From Roseibium marinum (GTDB lineage Bacteria; Pseudomonadota; Alphaproteobacteria; Rhizobiales; Stappiaceae): a DNA stretch of 64,000 bases. Shown piece by piece: positions 17,479-27,006 of this stretch. Numbering within the stretch: the first letter of the stretch is position 1; the number at the start of each line of letters is the position of its first letter. A model generated the notes under the pieces. It had not been told where the DNA came from. It was given only the letters and a program-made list of their open reading frames with translations, and made no database searches. The DNA is taken from contig NZ_PPCN01000004.1 in assembly GCF_002906165.1 (NCBI RefSeq), positions 186,001 through 250,000 on the forward strand, given 5' to 3'. The translations under genes and the position numbers were made by a program.

Positions 17479-18192
17479 GTGATACCGCTCTCGCTGCCCG
17501 CGCCGATCGGGCTTCAGACCCGCCGTTTCACATATCTTGCCCTGGCGATCTGCATTCTCGGCGCGGCGCACATTGCCACCCGGGTAACTTACTGGTCGAA
17601 GATCTGGCACGACAATGCTGCCGTTATTCCCGGCGATGGACCCGTTTCCCTGACCGTCGGAGCGGCGCGGTTCCGCGTTCCATCGGACTATCTTGTCAGC
17701 GCGCACCGCCAGTTGCCCGAAAAAAACAACCGGTTCGACATCCTGCGTCTTGCGATGAGCTGGCCCGGCCTTGCCGGTCACGGGGGAGCGCCCCGCGCGA
17801 ACGCCGGTCCGTCCCGGCTTTCCGGCACCATTCAGGTCGAGCTGGAACACAATCCGGGCAGGGAGAGCCTCCGAGCCCGGATGGACCCGTTTTACCGGCG
17901 TCTTGCCCGGGGTGGAGAATTGGCGGGCCCCGACGGATTGAAGATACTCAACCTTTCGTCGCGCGGCGCATCGCGAACCGAGCTGATCGTCTACGATCCA
18001 TCGGTTCAAAACGGGTTCATCGCCCGCTGCCTCAAGCAGCCATCGAATGAAGATGACACAATTTGCAATCGCGCGATCCTGCTGTCCTCGGGACTTGAGC
18101 TGCGTTACCGGTTCGCTCGAGACCTTCTGCCTGACTGGCGGCAACTGGACAACGCCATCCTCCGGAAAATCGACAGTTTCAGGGTCCGCTGA
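17479..18192 (+). CDS. Membrane-anchored hypothetical protein
   Basis: A 237-residue protein with one N-terminal transmembrane helix (about residues 18-36) and a large periplasmic part with no recognised domain. The start is GTG at 17479. It has two cysteines in the C-terminal part (ARCLKQP and DTICNRA) that may form a disulfide. The gene is followed by a strong terminator. Function unknown; it looks like a lineage-specific conserved protein. Confidence 0.7.
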   Translation: MIPLSLPAPIGLQTRRFTYLALAICILGAAHIATRVTYWSKIWHDNAAVIPGDGPVSLTVGAARFRVPSDYLVSAHRQLPEKNNRFDILRLAMSWPGLAGHGGAPRANAGPSRLSGTIQVELEHNPGRESLRARMDPFYRRLARGGELAGPDGLKILNLSSRGASRTELIVYDPSVQNGFIARCLKQPSNEDDTICNRAILLSSGLELRYRFARDLLPDWRQLDNAILRKIDSFRVR

Positions 18193-18246
18193 CCGGCACA
18201 AACCCGCATCGCGGGATAATCCTGGCCGAGAGGACAGCCACCTCAT

Positions 18247-18282
18247 GAAAAAGGCGGCCTTTTGCAAGGGCCGCCTGTTTTC
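18247..18282. terminator. Bidirectional terminator
   Basis: A 7-bp perfect stem GGCGGCC (18253-18259) / GGCCGCC (18269-18275) is flanked by AAAAA on the left and TGTTTTC on the right. It can therefore stop transcription from both the rightward hypothetical gene and the leftward DUF3126 gene. Confidence 0.85.
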
Positions 18283-18308
18283 TTGTCCGCACTGATATCA
18301 ACCCGGGC

Positions 18309-18521
18309 TCAACCCTCCAGATCGATTTCCAGAATGGCCATCTGGAAGTTCCAGCTGAGATCATCGTCCTCGTCGTCCCGGAAGATCACGCCGATAAATT
18401 CGTCGCCGATATAAACTTCCGCGGAGTCGTCCTTGATCGGACGGGCACGCACCTGAAGGCTGACCAACTCGAATTTCGAGCGAAGGTAAGCTTCGATCTT
18501 GCGGATTTCATCGGGTTTCAA
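18309..18521 (-). CDS. DUF3126 family protein
   Basis: A 70-residue acidic protein with the family pattern: an N-terminal helix (IRKIEAYLRSKF), a strand pair, then VYIGDEFIGVIFRDDEDDD and a conserved SWNFQMAILEIDL end. It is widespread in alphaproteobacteria and often next to cysE, as it is here. Function unknown. It probably shares a transcript with cysE, which lies about 100 bp upstream. Confidence 0.9.
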   Translation of the reverse strand: MKPDEIRKIEAYLRSKFELVSLQVRARPIKDDSAEVYIGDEFIGVIFRDDEDDDLSWNFQMAILEIDLEG

Positions 18522-18624
18522 GGCGCTCTCCTAATAGTCTTCATTCTGCATATGCGGCGCGGACCCTACAAGACGGGAGGGAAATGCCAAAGCTTTTCCG
18601 CCGTCTATCCCCGTCTTCCTGTTG

Positions 18625-19458
18625 TCAGTCCGGATGGACCGCGTCTTCGCCCAGAAGCTGGTTCATGCTGCGGGCGGGTTCCGCGCAGCCCGCCTTGCCG
18701 ACAATTCTGGCCGGCACACCCGCAACCGTGGTGTTCGCAGGGACGTCCGCCAGCACCACCGATCCCGAGGCGATCCTCGAGCAATGGCCGATCTCCAGAT
18801 TACCGAGTACCTTCGCACCCGCACCGAGCAGGACACCATGGCGGATCTTCGGATGGCGGTCGCCGCCTTCCTTGCCCGTCCCGCCAAGGGTCACACCCTG
18901 CAGGATCGAAACGTCATCCTCGATTTCGGCGGTACCGCCGACGACGATACCGGTGCCATGATCGATGAAAATGCCGCGCCCGACCGGTACGGCCGGGTGA
19001 ATGTCGATCTGGAAGACCTCGGAGGCCCGGCTTTGCAGGTAAAGGGCAAAATCCCGGCGCCCCTGACGCCACAGCCAGTGCGCCAACCGGTGCGTCTGGA
19101 GTCCATGGAACCCCTTGAAATAGAGAACCGGCTCAAGGTAGCGGAAGCAGGCCGGGTCGCGGTCGAAAACGGCAACGATATCCACGCGGAAGATCTCGGC
19201 GAGCTCCGGTTCGTCCGCCAGTGCCTCCAGATAGGTCTGACGGATCAGCGACGCCGAGACGATGTCCCTGCCCAGACGATCCCCGAGGCGATGGACGACT
19301 GCTTCTTCCAGACTTTCGTGATTGAGAACGGTCTCATAGACGAAAGACGCCAGGGCCGGCTCCGCGGCAACCATATCCTGCGCCTCTTCCCGCAGCTTCT
19401 GCCAAACCGGGTCGTGGGTCGCAACGCGCTGGTCGGACTTGCTGATTGGTGCCGACAT
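18625..19458 (-). CDS. cysE: Serine O-acetyltransferase
   Basis: Acetylates L-serine with acetyl-CoA, the committed step of cysteine synthesis. The 277-residue protein has the N-terminal helical SATase domain (about residues 10-145, with FHGLQTHRLAHWLW) and a C-terminal left-handed beta-helix. The latter includes catalytic DIHPAVPVGRGIFIDHGTG and GGTGKEGGDRHPKI. The start at 19458 has AAGGAGA upstream; a TTG six codons earlier is rejected. The usual acidic C-terminal tail, which is involved in cysteine synthase binding and feedback, ends here in HPD rather than the canonical isoleucine. Confidence 0.95.
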   Translation of the reverse strand: MSAPISKSDQRVATHDPVWQKLREEAQDMVAAEPALASFVYETVLNHESLEEAVVHRLGDRLGRDIVSASLIRQTYLEALADEPELAEIFRVDIVAVFDRDPACFRYLEPVLYFKGFHGLQTHRLAHWLWRQGRRDFALYLQSRASEVFQIDIHPAVPVGRGIFIDHGTGIVVGGTAEIEDDVSILQGVTLGGTGKEGGDRHPKIRHGVLLGAGAKVLGNLEIGHCSRIASGSVVLADVPANTTVAGVPARIVGKAGCAEPARSMNQLLGEDAVHPD

Positions 19459-19626
19459 GGCCTGTCTCCTTTTCAAGCCGTCATGTTCGAGCCCTTAAAA
19501 TAGGACTGTCGCCTGATATTCCAAAATCAAACTTGCTGATATCAGATATGAAACCCTGTTATGAACGCTGAAATCTTAAAATTTCCAGCATCCTGTAATT
19601 CCAAAGCGAACCATCGAGGACGAACG

Positions 19627-20439
19627 ATGCCGACCGTCAGCCCGCAGACCGGAGTTTCAGCCAATCCGCTCCTGAGTGTCAACGGACCGGTGGCAGAATT
19701 GCTGATAAACGCGCCGGATCGAAAAAACGCGCTCCCCCTCGCCGCCTGGCAACGTATCCCCGACCTGATGGAGACTATCCGCAAGAACCCGGCTGTCCGT
19801 GTCTGCATCGTCAGGGGTGCCGGCGGCGAAAGTTTCTGCGCCGGTGCGGATATATCGGAATTCGAGGCCATTCGCTCAACACCGGAAGCCGCCAGGCGCT
19901 ACGACGACATCAACGTGGCCGCGTTCCAGTCCCTGAAGGCCCTTCCGGTGCCGGTCATTGCCGCCATCAACGGCCCCTGTCTTGGGGGCGGGCTCGGCCT
20001 CGCCCTTGCCTGCGATATCAGGATCGCCGCCCGGCCGTCCGTCTTCAGTATACCGGCGGCCAGACTGGGCCTTGCCTATCCGCCCGAAGCGCTCGCGGAT
20101 CTGCTGGAAGCCGTTTCGGTTTCCGATGCCAAACACCTGCTGTTCACGGCGGAACGCATTCCAGCGGAAAAGGCCCTGGCAATCGGCCTGATCGACGAAG
20201 TCGTGGAGGACGCCGGTCTCGACAGCCGCCTCACGGCCTTGTGCGAAAGGATTGCCGCCAACGCGCCGTTGTTGCTCAAGGCGGCCAAACATGCCTTGAA
20301 CCAACTGGCGTGGCCCACACAGGCCGCCGATCTGAGCGATGCGCAGACCAACGCCCGCATCTGCGTTGACAGTGAAGACTACCGCGAGGGGTGCAAGGCT
20401 TTCCTGGAAAAGCGGACTCCGTTGTTCAAGGGGCTGTGA
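19627..20439 (+). CDS. Enoyl-CoA hydratase/isomerase family protein
   Basis: A 270-residue crotonase-fold protein. The oxyanion-hole segments are visible as GAGGESFCAGADISEF (about residues 70-85) and GPCLGGGLGLALACDIRIAA (about 115-135). Crotonases hydrate, isomerise or cleave acyl-CoA thioesters. The usual hydratase glutamates are not clearly both in place, so the exact reaction is open. The start at 19627 has GAGGACG upstream. It lies divergent from cysE, and no other beta-oxidation gene is adjacent. Confidence 0.88.
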   Translation: MPTVSPQTGVSANPLLSVNGPVAELLINAPDRKNALPLAAWQRIPDLMETIRKNPAVRVCIVRGAGGESFCAGADISEFEAIRSTPEAARRYDDINVAAFQSLKALPVPVIAAINGPCLGGGLGLALACDIRIAARPSVFSIPAARLGLAYPPEALADLLEAVSVSDAKHLLFTAERIPAEKALAIGLIDEVVEDAGLDSRLTALCERIAANAPLLLKAAKHALNQLAWPTQAADLSDAQTNARICVDSEDYREGCKAFLEKRTPLFKGL

Positions 20440-20508
20440 ACGCAGCATGCCGGAATCAATTTCTTAAAAGAACCGCACAAGCAACTGACGTAACGTCAAT
20501 TTTGTCCA

Positions 20509-21393
20509 TCAGGCGATCGCAGCACCGGCTTTCAGATCGAGCAGAAACTCCTCGACGGCGGCAGCGAAGACATCGTTCTTGTCACCGGCCACCATGTGTC
20601 CGGCGTCGCGGATGTCCGTGAACCTTGCCTGCGGAACCCGCTCGCGAAACTCCCGGACATGGTCAAGGGAGACCAATTCCGAATTCTGACCGCGAATGAG
20701 CAGGACCGGAAGGGTGAGATTGGACGTGGCGGCCAGCACCTCCTCCTGCATCGATGCCGATACCTCGGCATCCTGATGCTGCCGCGATTGCAAAAACGCC
20801 GGGTCCCAGTGCCAGCGCAGCCTGCCGTCGTCATGAAGCCGCAGGTTCTTGGAGAGCCCGGAGAGGTCTTTCGGACGTGCCCTGTTTGGCAGATAGCGTG
20901 CGATCGCATCCGAGGCCTCCTCGACACTCGCAAAGCCTTCCTCGACCCGCTCACCCATGAACCCGAGTATCTTGCTGACGCCGCCCATGTCGATCCGCGG
21001 CGTGATATCCACCAGAACCAGCGCCGCCAGCCCGCCGGTATTTTCCAGGCCTTCGGCCAGCATGCCCGCAAAACCGCCGAGCGATGCTCCAACGACGACC
21101 GGCTTCGCGCCGTGACGGGAATGGACCTCCCGCGTCACCGCGGCAAGGTCCTTCGCGAAGTCGAAAAAGCCGTAATTGCCGCTTTCAACCCAGTCACTCT
21201 CGCCGTGACCGCGCTGATCGAGCGCATAAACCGGATGACCGAGGCCGGCGATCCGCCGGGACGCGGCATCCCAGGAGTGTCGCGTCTGACCACCGCCATG
21301 CAGCATGATCACCGGTTGCCCACCCTCTCCGTAGAGGTCGGCAACCAGCCTGTTGTTCTCGGCGCCGCGAAATTCGATGCGTTTCGGTTCCAT
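20509..21393 (-). CDS. Alpha/beta hydrolase (first of a pair)
   Basis: A 294-residue alpha/beta hydrolase with the HGGG oxyanion motif (MLHGGGQT), a nucleophile elbow GASLGG, and an acid and histidine late in the chain (GAGHMV-type DAGHMVAGD). Such enzymes cleave ester, thioester, epoxide or C-C bonds; the substrate is unknown. The start at 21393 has GGGAGGTG four bases before it. It is encoded 35 bp downstream of another hydrolase gene on the same strand, so the two probably form an operon. Confidence 0.88.
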   Translation of the reverse strand: MEPKRIEFRGAENNRLVADLYGEGGQPVIMLHGGGQTRHSWDAASRRIAGLGHPVYALDQRGHGESDWVESGNYGFFDFAKDLAAVTREVHSRHGAKPVVVGASLGGFAGMLAEGLENTGGLAALVLVDITPRIDMGGVSKILGFMGERVEEGFASVEEASDAIARYLPNRARPKDLSGLSKNLRLHDDGRLRWHWDPAFLQSRQHQDAEVSASMQEEVLAATSNLTLPVLLIRGQNSELVSLDHVREFRERVPQARFTDIRDAGHMVAGDKNDVFAAAVEEFLLDLKAGAAIA

Positions 21394-21428
21394 GACACCT
21401 CCCGTGTGACCGCTATCCATGCTGCTGC

Positions 21429-22184
21429 TCAGGCGTCCACATTGTTCAGAAACGCCAGAACGCCCTGTTTGTAGACCTTGTCCCCGACCGCCACCATGTG
21501 GTCGCGCCCCGGGATATCCAGAACCTCCGCATGCGGCATGAGATCCGCCAGTTTCTGCGGCGATCCGGCAATATCGTCCCTGGTTCCCACGGCAACGAGG
21601 ACCGGCCGCTCGATCCGCGCGACATCCGCTTCGCTGATCTTCTGCCGAGAGGACCGCATGCAGGCAGCAAGGGCCCGCCGGTCGGAGCCGGTCTGGTCGG
21701 AAAATGCCCGGAAGGCGCGGCCGGTCCGGTCGGAAACGTCCTGCAGACGATCCGCTTCAAGCGCGGCCGCGATCGGCTCGGGATCGCCCACACCTGAAAC
21801 CATGCCGTAGCCCAGGCCGCCGAATACCGCCCGGCGGACACGGCCGGGATGGTTGAGCGTGAGGAACGCCGAAATCCTTGCGCCCATCGAATAGCCCATG
21901 ACATCGACCTGTTCGATCTCCAGATGATCGAGCAGATGGCGTGCGTCTTCCGCCATGACCGGTGCGCCATAGGCTGCCGGATCGTAAAATTTCTGGCTCT
22001 CTCCATGTCCGCGGTTGTCGATGGCGACCACCCGCCGGCCGTCCTTTACAAGGAGATCGACCCAGCCAGGATAGATCCAGTTCACCTGTTTGTTTGACGC
22101 AAACCCGTGAATCAGCAGGATCGGATCCCCCTGCCCCTCGTCGAGATATGCGATCCTCACTCCATCGAATTCAAACTGAGGCAT
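21429..22184 (-). CDS. Alpha/beta hydrolase (second of a pair)
   Basis: A 251-residue alpha/beta hydrolase with LLIHGFASN, the nucleophile elbow GYSMGA and the C-terminal histidine in PGRDHMVAVGD. It resembles the first hydrolase in overall layout but not closely, so they are not recent duplicates. It is the first gene of a two-gene leftward unit. Its start faces the rightward zinc-finger/monooxygenase operon across a 244-bp promoter region that includes a GGGGTC/GACCCC hairpin at 22386-22407. Confidence 0.88.
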   Translation of the reverse strand: MPQFEFDGVRIAYLDEGQGDPILLIHGFASNKQVNWIYPGWVDLLVKDGRRVVAIDNRGHGESQKFYDPAAYGAPVMAEDARHLLDHLEIEQVDVMGYSMGARISAFLTLNHPGRVRRAVFGGLGYGMVSGVGDPEPIAAALEADRLQDVSDRTGRAFRAFSDQTGSDRRALAACMRSSRQKISEADVARIERPVLVAVGTRDDIAGSPQKLADLMPHAEVLDIPGRDHMVAVGDKVYKQGVLAFLNNVDA

Positions 22185-22428
22185 GAATGCTACTGACCTT
22201 TACGTAAACGGAAAATCAAAAAGTCACGGTTAAACTAGGAGGTTTGCGCACTGATGGCAAAGGCGAATTGGACAACAAGGCGATAAACGGCGCCACAACC
22301 CGGCGGGCTCTGCGGCGGTGGACCGCAGCCTTCACCCCCTACCCTTTTATTTAACGAATGGATATGGTTTGAAAAATTTGCTATCGGGGTCTGCGACAAA
22401 GACCCCCGGTATTGAGAGGAATGTGACA

Positions 22429-22674
22429 ATGGCGGATCACGTTGTCCCGCATTTTCAGAACTCGAGCGGACATGATTCAGTTGCGATCGGTGCCCATGAG
22501 TTCATGTGCATCGGCGCAAATCCCCCTTTCGATCATCCTCACGTCTTTCTGGACATGGGCAGCGAGAAGGAAATCGTCTGCCCCTATTGCTCCACGCTTT
22601 ACAAGTTCGACGCCACATTGACGGCGCACGAATCCTCGCCGGTGGACTGCACCTGGACACCGGCCGCAGCCTGA
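22429..22674 (+). CDS. CHCC zinc-finger protein (NDUFS6-like)
   Basis: An 81-residue protein with the zinc site C-x8-H-x14-C-x2-C: Cys in EFMCIG, His in FDHPH, and CPYC. This is the bacterial version of the mitochondrial complex I subunit NDUFS6. In alphaproteobacteria such proteins occur as free-standing genes and may associate with respiratory complex I. GAGAGGA precedes the ATG. It is followed 15 bp later by a flavin monooxygenase gene, so the two are likely co-transcribed. Confidence 0.9.
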   Translation: MADHVVPHFQNSSGHDSVAIGAHEFMCIGANPPFDHPHVFLDMGSEKEIVCPYCSTLYKFDATLTAHESSPVDCTWTPAAA

Positions 22675-22689
22675 CCTGAAAGCGGCTCC

Positions 22690-23892
22690 ATGACCCAGAC
22701 CGGGGATGCCCTTCAGCCGATCGTGATCGCCGGGGCCGGTATCGGTGGCCTCACCGCCGCCCTTGCGCTGCGCCAGCAAGGTCATGAAATCGTCCTGATG
22801 GACAAGGCCGCTGGGCTTTCGGAAGTCGGAGCGGGACTGCAGCTTTCCCCGAATGCGTGTTCGGTTCTGGACCGGATCGGCGTGCTGGACGCCCTGGAGC
22901 CGCATGTCTGCGCCCCGGACTATCTGAGGATCCGGTCGGGAAAATCCGGTCGCCAACTGGGCCGCGTGCGCTTCGGCGATTTCCTCAAGGAACGCCACGG
23001 ATTTCCGTTCTGGGTGATCCACCGGGCGGACCTGCAGCGCGTCCTGCTGGAACGGGTGGAGCGGACACCGGGAATTACGACCCGCCTCGCCACCGAGGTG
23101 CTGGGGCTGGAGCCATCCCCCTACGATCACCTGTCCTGCATCTATCAAAACGATGAAGTGACCGCAAACCTCGCCTGCAAGGCCCTTGTCGGTGCCGACG
23201 GGGTCTGGTCCAGGACCCGGCGAATTATCCCGGGTCATGAAAACGCACGGTTCAGCGGTCAGGTCGCCTACCGGGCGACAATCCCGATCGAGGCCGCCCC
23301 CGCCAACTGGAGAAAGGATTCCGGTCTGTGGATGCACCGGGACTCCCATCTTGTTCATTATCCGGTAAGAGGCGGGCGGGAACTGAACATCGTGGGTCTG
23401 GCGGAAGAAGCCTGGAGAGACGAGACATGGTCGGCCAGGGCGGATACGAAAACCGTCCTTCACGTATTCCGGGACTGGCCGTCCGAAGTCCGCACCCTGC
23501 TCGGCAAAGCCGAAAATTGGTTGAAATGGGCGCTGTGCAGTGTGGACGCGTCCGGACCCTGGACCCATGGTCACGTCGCGCTGATGGGCGACGCGGCACA
23601 CGCGATGCTGCCCTACATGGCGCAGGGAGCCGCGATGGCGATCGAAGACGCCGCCGTCCTGGCGAGGCATCTGCCGCCGGATATCGGCAATATTCCCGCC
23701 GCGCTGCGAGCCTTTGAGCGCGAACGCAAGCCAAGGGTCACCCGTATTCAGGGCATAGCCTTTCGCAACGCAAAGGTTTTCCACTACTCCGGCATAAGGG
23801 AGTTCGCCCGTGACACGGTCCTGAACCTGTCGGATCCTGAAACCCTGGCCGCCCGGTTTGACGATGTCTACGGCTGGTCACCCTCGGATTGA
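22690..23892 (+). CDS. FAD-dependent monooxygenase (salicylate hydroxylase-like)
   Basis: A 400-residue class A flavoprotein hydroxylase. It has the dinucleotide-binding GAGIGGLTAALAL (residues 15-27), the GADGVWSRTR motif (about 178) that contacts NAD(P)H, and the FAD ribityl motif GDAAHAMLPYMAQGAAMAIEDA (about 299). Related enzymes hydroxylate aromatic or polyprenoid substrates, ubiquinone hydroxylases among them. The nearest pattern is the salicylate or 6-hydroxynicotinate hydroxylase group; the substrate is not deducible. It lies in one operon with the NDUFS6-like gene. Confidence 0.88.
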   Translation: MTQTGDALQPIVIAGAGIGGLTAALALRQQGHEIVLMDKAAGLSEVGAGLQLSPNACSVLDRIGVLDALEPHVCAPDYLRIRSGKSGRQLGRVRFGDFLKERHGFPFWVIHRADLQRVLLERVERTPGITTRLATEVLGLEPSPYDHLSCIYQNDEVTANLACKALVGADGVWSRTRRIIPGHENARFSGQVAYRATIPIEAAPANWRKDSGLWMHRDSHLVHYPVRGGRELNIVGLAEEAWRDETWSARADTKTVLHVFRDWPSEVRTLLGKAENWLKWALCSVDASGPWTHGHVALMGDAAHAMLPYMAQGAAMAIEDAAVLARHLPPDIGNIPAALRAFERERKPRVTRIQGIAFRNAKVFHYSGIREFARDTVLNLSDPETLAARFDDVYGWSPSD

Positions 23893-24015
23893 AACCGCCT
23901 CAAGCCATTTCATGTTCATTTATGAGCCAATGACCTAGGCTACGGACCCTAATGCTTGAGCTGTAGGGTAAGCTGGGATAAAGCCAATCCCATCCGAATT
24001 TCAGGGAGTTCCAAG

Positions 24016-24759
24016 ATGACCGGTCAGAAGGCAGACAACGTCGTAACCGCTGCATTCCTGGTTATCGGAGACGAAATCCTCTCTGGCCGTACCAAGGACA
24101 GGAACATCGGCTTTGCAGCCGACTACCTCACATCGATCGGCATCGATCTCAAGGAAGCCAGGGTCGTGCCGGACGAACGGGAGGAGATTGCCGCGGCGGT
24201 CAACGCCCTGCGCGCCAGATACGATTATGTCTTCACGTCCGGTGGCATCGGCCCCACCCATGACGATATCACCGCCGAATGCATCGCCGAAGCGCTCGGT
24301 GTCCCGTTGATCCTGGATCCCCGGGCCGTGGCCATTCTGGAAGCGCATTATCCTCCCGGCCAGTTCACGCCCGCCCGTCAGCGCATGGCGCGCATTCCCC
24401 AGGGCGCGGATCTGATCGAGAACAAGGTCTCGAAGGCTCCCGGTTTCAAAATTGGCAATGTCTATGTCATGGCCGGGGTGCCCGCCATCATGCAGGCCAT
24501 GATGGACGCGATCGCCCCGACGCTCGCGACCGGAAAGAAAATGCTGTCGGAAACCGTTCCCGCCGACATGCCGGAAAGCCGGATCGCGGAACGGCTCGCC
24601 GCCATTCAGGACACGCATCCCCAAACGCTCATCGGGTCCTATCCCCAGGCCGACAATGGAAAATTCACCACACAGATCGTCATCCGTTCGCGGGACGAGG
24701 CAATCCTGAAGGCTGCGGCGGAAGACGTTGCGAAGGCCGTTGCCGAACTGTCAGGATAA
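24016..24759 (+). CDS. Molybdopterin-binding CinA N-terminal-type protein
   Basis: A 247-residue protein with the MoCF/CinA-type domain (residues 10-175). It opens with AAFLVIGDEILSGRTKDRN and has the loop TSGGIGPTHDDIT, then KAPGFKIGNVYVMAGVPAIM. Full CinA joins this to a nicotinamide-nucleotide deamidase; that C-terminal domain is absent, so it is the short alphaproteobacterial type of unknown activity. The ATG at 24016 has GGGAG upstream. Xanthine phosphoribosyltransferase follows 15 bp downstream, which suggests one transcript. Confidence 0.9.
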   Translation: MTGQKADNVVTAAFLVIGDEILSGRTKDRNIGFAADYLTSIGIDLKEARVVPDEREEIAAAVNALRARYDYVFTSGGIGPTHDDITAECIAEALGVPLILDPRAVAILEAHYPPGQFTPARQRMARIPQGADLIENKVSKAPGFKIGNVYVMAGVPAIMQAMMDAIAPTLATGKKMLSETVPADMPESRIAERLAAIQDTHPQTLIGSYPQADNGKFTTQIVIRSRDEAILKAAAEDVAKAVAELSG

Positions 24760-24774
24760 TCTGAAGGAAAAAAT

Positions 24775-25284
24775 ATGGAAAACCCTGCTCAAAACAAAGC
24801 ATTTCCGGTGTCATGGGACATGTTTCACCGGGATTCGCGCGCCCTCGCCTGGCGGCTTTCGAGCGAGGGCGAATGGAAGGCGATCGTCTGCATCACCCGC
24901 GGCGGTCTGGTTCCGGCAGGTATTGTCGCGCGCGAACTCGGTATCCGGACAATCGAAACCGTCTGTATCGCCTCCTATCATGATTATGAAAATCAGGGCG
25001 AACTGAAGGTGATCAAGCCGGTCGACCCCAAGGTCGTCGATCTGGAAGCGGGTGAAGGCAGCGGCGTCCTCGTCATCGACGATCTGGTCGACACCGGCAA
25101 GACCATCAAGGTTGTCCGCGAGATGCTGCCGAAAGCTCATTACGCGACCGTCTACGCAAAGCCGGTCGGCGTCCCCATGGTCGATACCTTCATCACCGAG
25201 GTTTCCCAGGACACCTGGATCTATTTTCCCTGGGACATGGGATGGCAGTTCCAGCCGCCGCTCGCAAAGGACAGCGCCGGATAA
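24775..25284 (+). CDS. gpt: Xanthine phosphoribosyltransferase
   Basis: Purine salvage enzyme that joins xanthine (also guanine) to PRPP. The 169-residue protein has the type I PRTase PRPP loop [13 protein letters not shown] (residues 98-110), the base-region loop [10 protein letters not shown] and the XGPRT-specific [13 protein letters not shown] end. It is coupled to the upstream CinA-type gene and ends before a strong hairpin terminator. Confidence 0.93.
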   Translation: MENPAQNKAFPVSWDMFHRDSRALAWRLSSEGEWKAIVCITRGGLVPAGIVARELGIRTIETVCIASYHDYENQGELKVIKPVDPKVVDLEAGEGSGVLVIDDLVDTGKTIKVVREMLPKAHYATVYAKPVGVPMVDTFITEVSQDTWIYFPWDMGWQFQPPLAKDSAG

Positions 25285-25386
25285 GCAGCGGCACATTTGT
25301 CACACGTACCCTCTGGGTCAAGGGGGTCACGGCAAGGTGAAGGCCCTGCCACTTTTCCGCCGGAATAATCCTGCTAAGGCTATCCG

Positions 25387-25422
25387 CGACCGGTCAGACA
25401 TTGCGTCTGGCCGGTCGTTTTA
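25387..25422 (+). terminator. Terminator after gpt
   Basis: A 13-bp stem (25387-25399 with 25405-25417, one wobble, loop ATTGC or shorter) is followed by TTTT and lies about 100 bp downstream of gpt. Confidence 0.75.
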
Positions 25423-25568
25423 CGTGTGCGTAATCCGGCCAGATTTCGGGAGGAAACTCAAGACCGGTAACAAAATCACGTCAAATCAGAACTTTGGAGC
25501 TTGTCGCGCGTTTCCTGCAAACCGAACTCCGCTCTAAAATCCATCATGAAGGTCATACGGAACCAGGA

Positions 25569-26234
25569 ATGCTGAACCGACGCCTGTTTATTGCCTCCGC
25601 CGCCGCCGCGTTCGCCTCCGGCTGCGCGTCCACACGCCAACCTCTGCCGCAACCGGCCGGGCCGACATACAACGGTCAGCGGATTTCTCCCGAATATCTG
25701 CAGATGTACCGGGCGATGCCCGAGGAACGCTTTCCCATTCCTGCCGTCGACCTCACCAAGATCGACCCGGCCTATTACCGTCGTCTGGTCGATTATCCTT
25801 CGTCGGAACCGACGGGAACGATCATTGTCGACACGCCGAACCGGTACCTCTATCTCACGATGGAAAACGGCAAGGCCATGCGCTACGGCGTCGGCATTGG
25901 CCGCGCCGGCTTCGCATGGGGCGGCCGGGCGCGCATTCAGTACAAAAAGGAATGGCCGACCTGGACGCCGCCGGCGGAGATGATCGCCCGTCAGCCCGAA
26001 CTGGAGGAATTCCGGAACGGCATGCCACCCGCTCTCGACAATCCGCTCGGGGCACGCGCACTCTACATTTTCGAAGGTGGCCGGGACACGCTCTACCGCC
26101 TGCACGGAACCTCCGAATACTGGTCGATCGGCAAGGCGGTGTCCTCGGGCTGTGTCCGACTGCTGCACCAGGACATCATCGACCTTTACAACCGGGTTCC
26201 CGACCACACACCGATCACGGTCAGGCAGGCCTGA
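25569..26234 (+). CDS. L,D-transpeptidase lipoprotein (YkuD family)
   Basis: A 221-residue envelope protein. The start is a lipoprotein/Tat-like signal: NRRLF, an alanine-rich hydrophobic stretch and lipobox ASGC (Cys about residue 19). The YkuD domain (about 75-221) has the catalytic signature HGTSEYWSIGKAVSSGCVR, with nucleophile Cys in SSGCVR and His in LHGT. These enzymes make 3-3 peptidoglycan cross-links or attach proteins to the wall. The ATG at 25569 has GGAACCAGGA upstream; an earlier in-frame start lacks the signal peptide. Confidence 0.92.
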   Translation: MLNRRLFIASAAAAFASGCASTRQPLPQPAGPTYNGQRISPEYLQMYRAMPEERFPIPAVDLTKIDPAYYRRLVDYPSSEPTGTIIVDTPNRYLYLTMENGKAMRYGVGIGRAGFAWGGRARIQYKKEWPTWTPPAEMIARQPELEEFRNGMPPALDNPLGARALYIFEGGRDTLYRLHGTSEYWSIGKAVSSGCVRLLHQDIIDLYNRVPDHTPITVRQA

Positions 26235-26259
26235 TCCGGCCGGTTTTCGAACACACGGG

Positions 26260-26964
26260 TCAGATCGATATGTCCACCGGTCTGACCGCGTCGATGCCGT
26301 CCAGCCGGACGTCGCAGCCGATGGCGTAAACTTCGACCCCGGCAGCCTGTGCAACTTCAAAGGCTGCCGCATAGGTCGGATCGATGTCCGCGGCGAGGCT
26401 GATGCGACCGCAATCGGGCCGTTGAACGAGAAACACCATGGCTGCCCGGTGTCCCTCGCCGACCATGTCGGCGAGCTCGGCCAGATGTTTTGCGCCGCGG
26501 GCGGTCACACTGTCGGGGAATTCCGCGAGCCCTTGCTGCCGCATCAGGTGAACGTTCTTCACCTCGACGTAAGTCTTTGACCCGCCCTCGTCTTCCAGCA
26601 GAATATCGATCCGCGAATTCTTGCCGTATTTCACTTCCCGCCTGAGGGAGTGATAGCCGGCGAGCGGCCCTATCCTGCCTGCCACAAGGGCTTCTTCGAC
26701 CAGCTTGTTCGGATGAGCCGTGTTGATCCCGACCAGTGCGCCGTCCGCCTCCATCACTTCCCAGGAATATTTCAGCTTCCGTTTCGGATTGTCGGATTGG
26801 GAGAGCCAGACGCGCGATCCCGGTTCCTTAAGTCCGAGCATCGAGCCCGGATTGGCGCAATGGGCGGTGATCGCCGCGCCGTCCTCATCGAGTATCACGT
26901 CGGCCAGAAACCGCTTGTAACGCTTGACGAGGCGGCCGCTGACCAGGGGTTCCGGGAATTTCAT
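26260..26964 (-). CDS. sfsA: DNA/RNA nuclease SfsA
   Basis: A 234-residue SfsA protein. It has the OB-fold N-terminus (KRYKRFLADVIL), HCANPGSMLGL, and the nuclease-like core with SRIDILLED, YVEVKNVHL and FPDSVTARGAKHL. The family was named for sugar fermentation stimulation and is now viewed as a nuclease or DNA-binding protein. The ATG at 26964 has GAGG upstream; an ATG four codons earlier is possible. It converges on the L,D-transpeptidase gene with 25 bp between stops. Confidence 0.93.
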   Translation of the reverse strand: MKFPEPLVSGRLVKRYKRFLADVILDEDGAAITAHCANPGSMLGLKEPGSRVWLSQSDNPKRKLKYSWEVMEADGALVGINTAHPNKLVEEALVAGRIGPLAGYHSLRREVKYGKNSRIDILLEDEGGSKTYVEVKNVHLMRQQGLAEFPDSVTARGAKHLAELADMVGEGHRAAMVFLVQRPDCGRISLAADIDPTYAAAFEVAQAAGVEVYAIGCDVRLDGIDAVRPVDISI

Positions 26965-27006
26965 CTTGGGCCTCATGCAAACGCGAATCGGGTGGCTTTC
27001 GCGAGC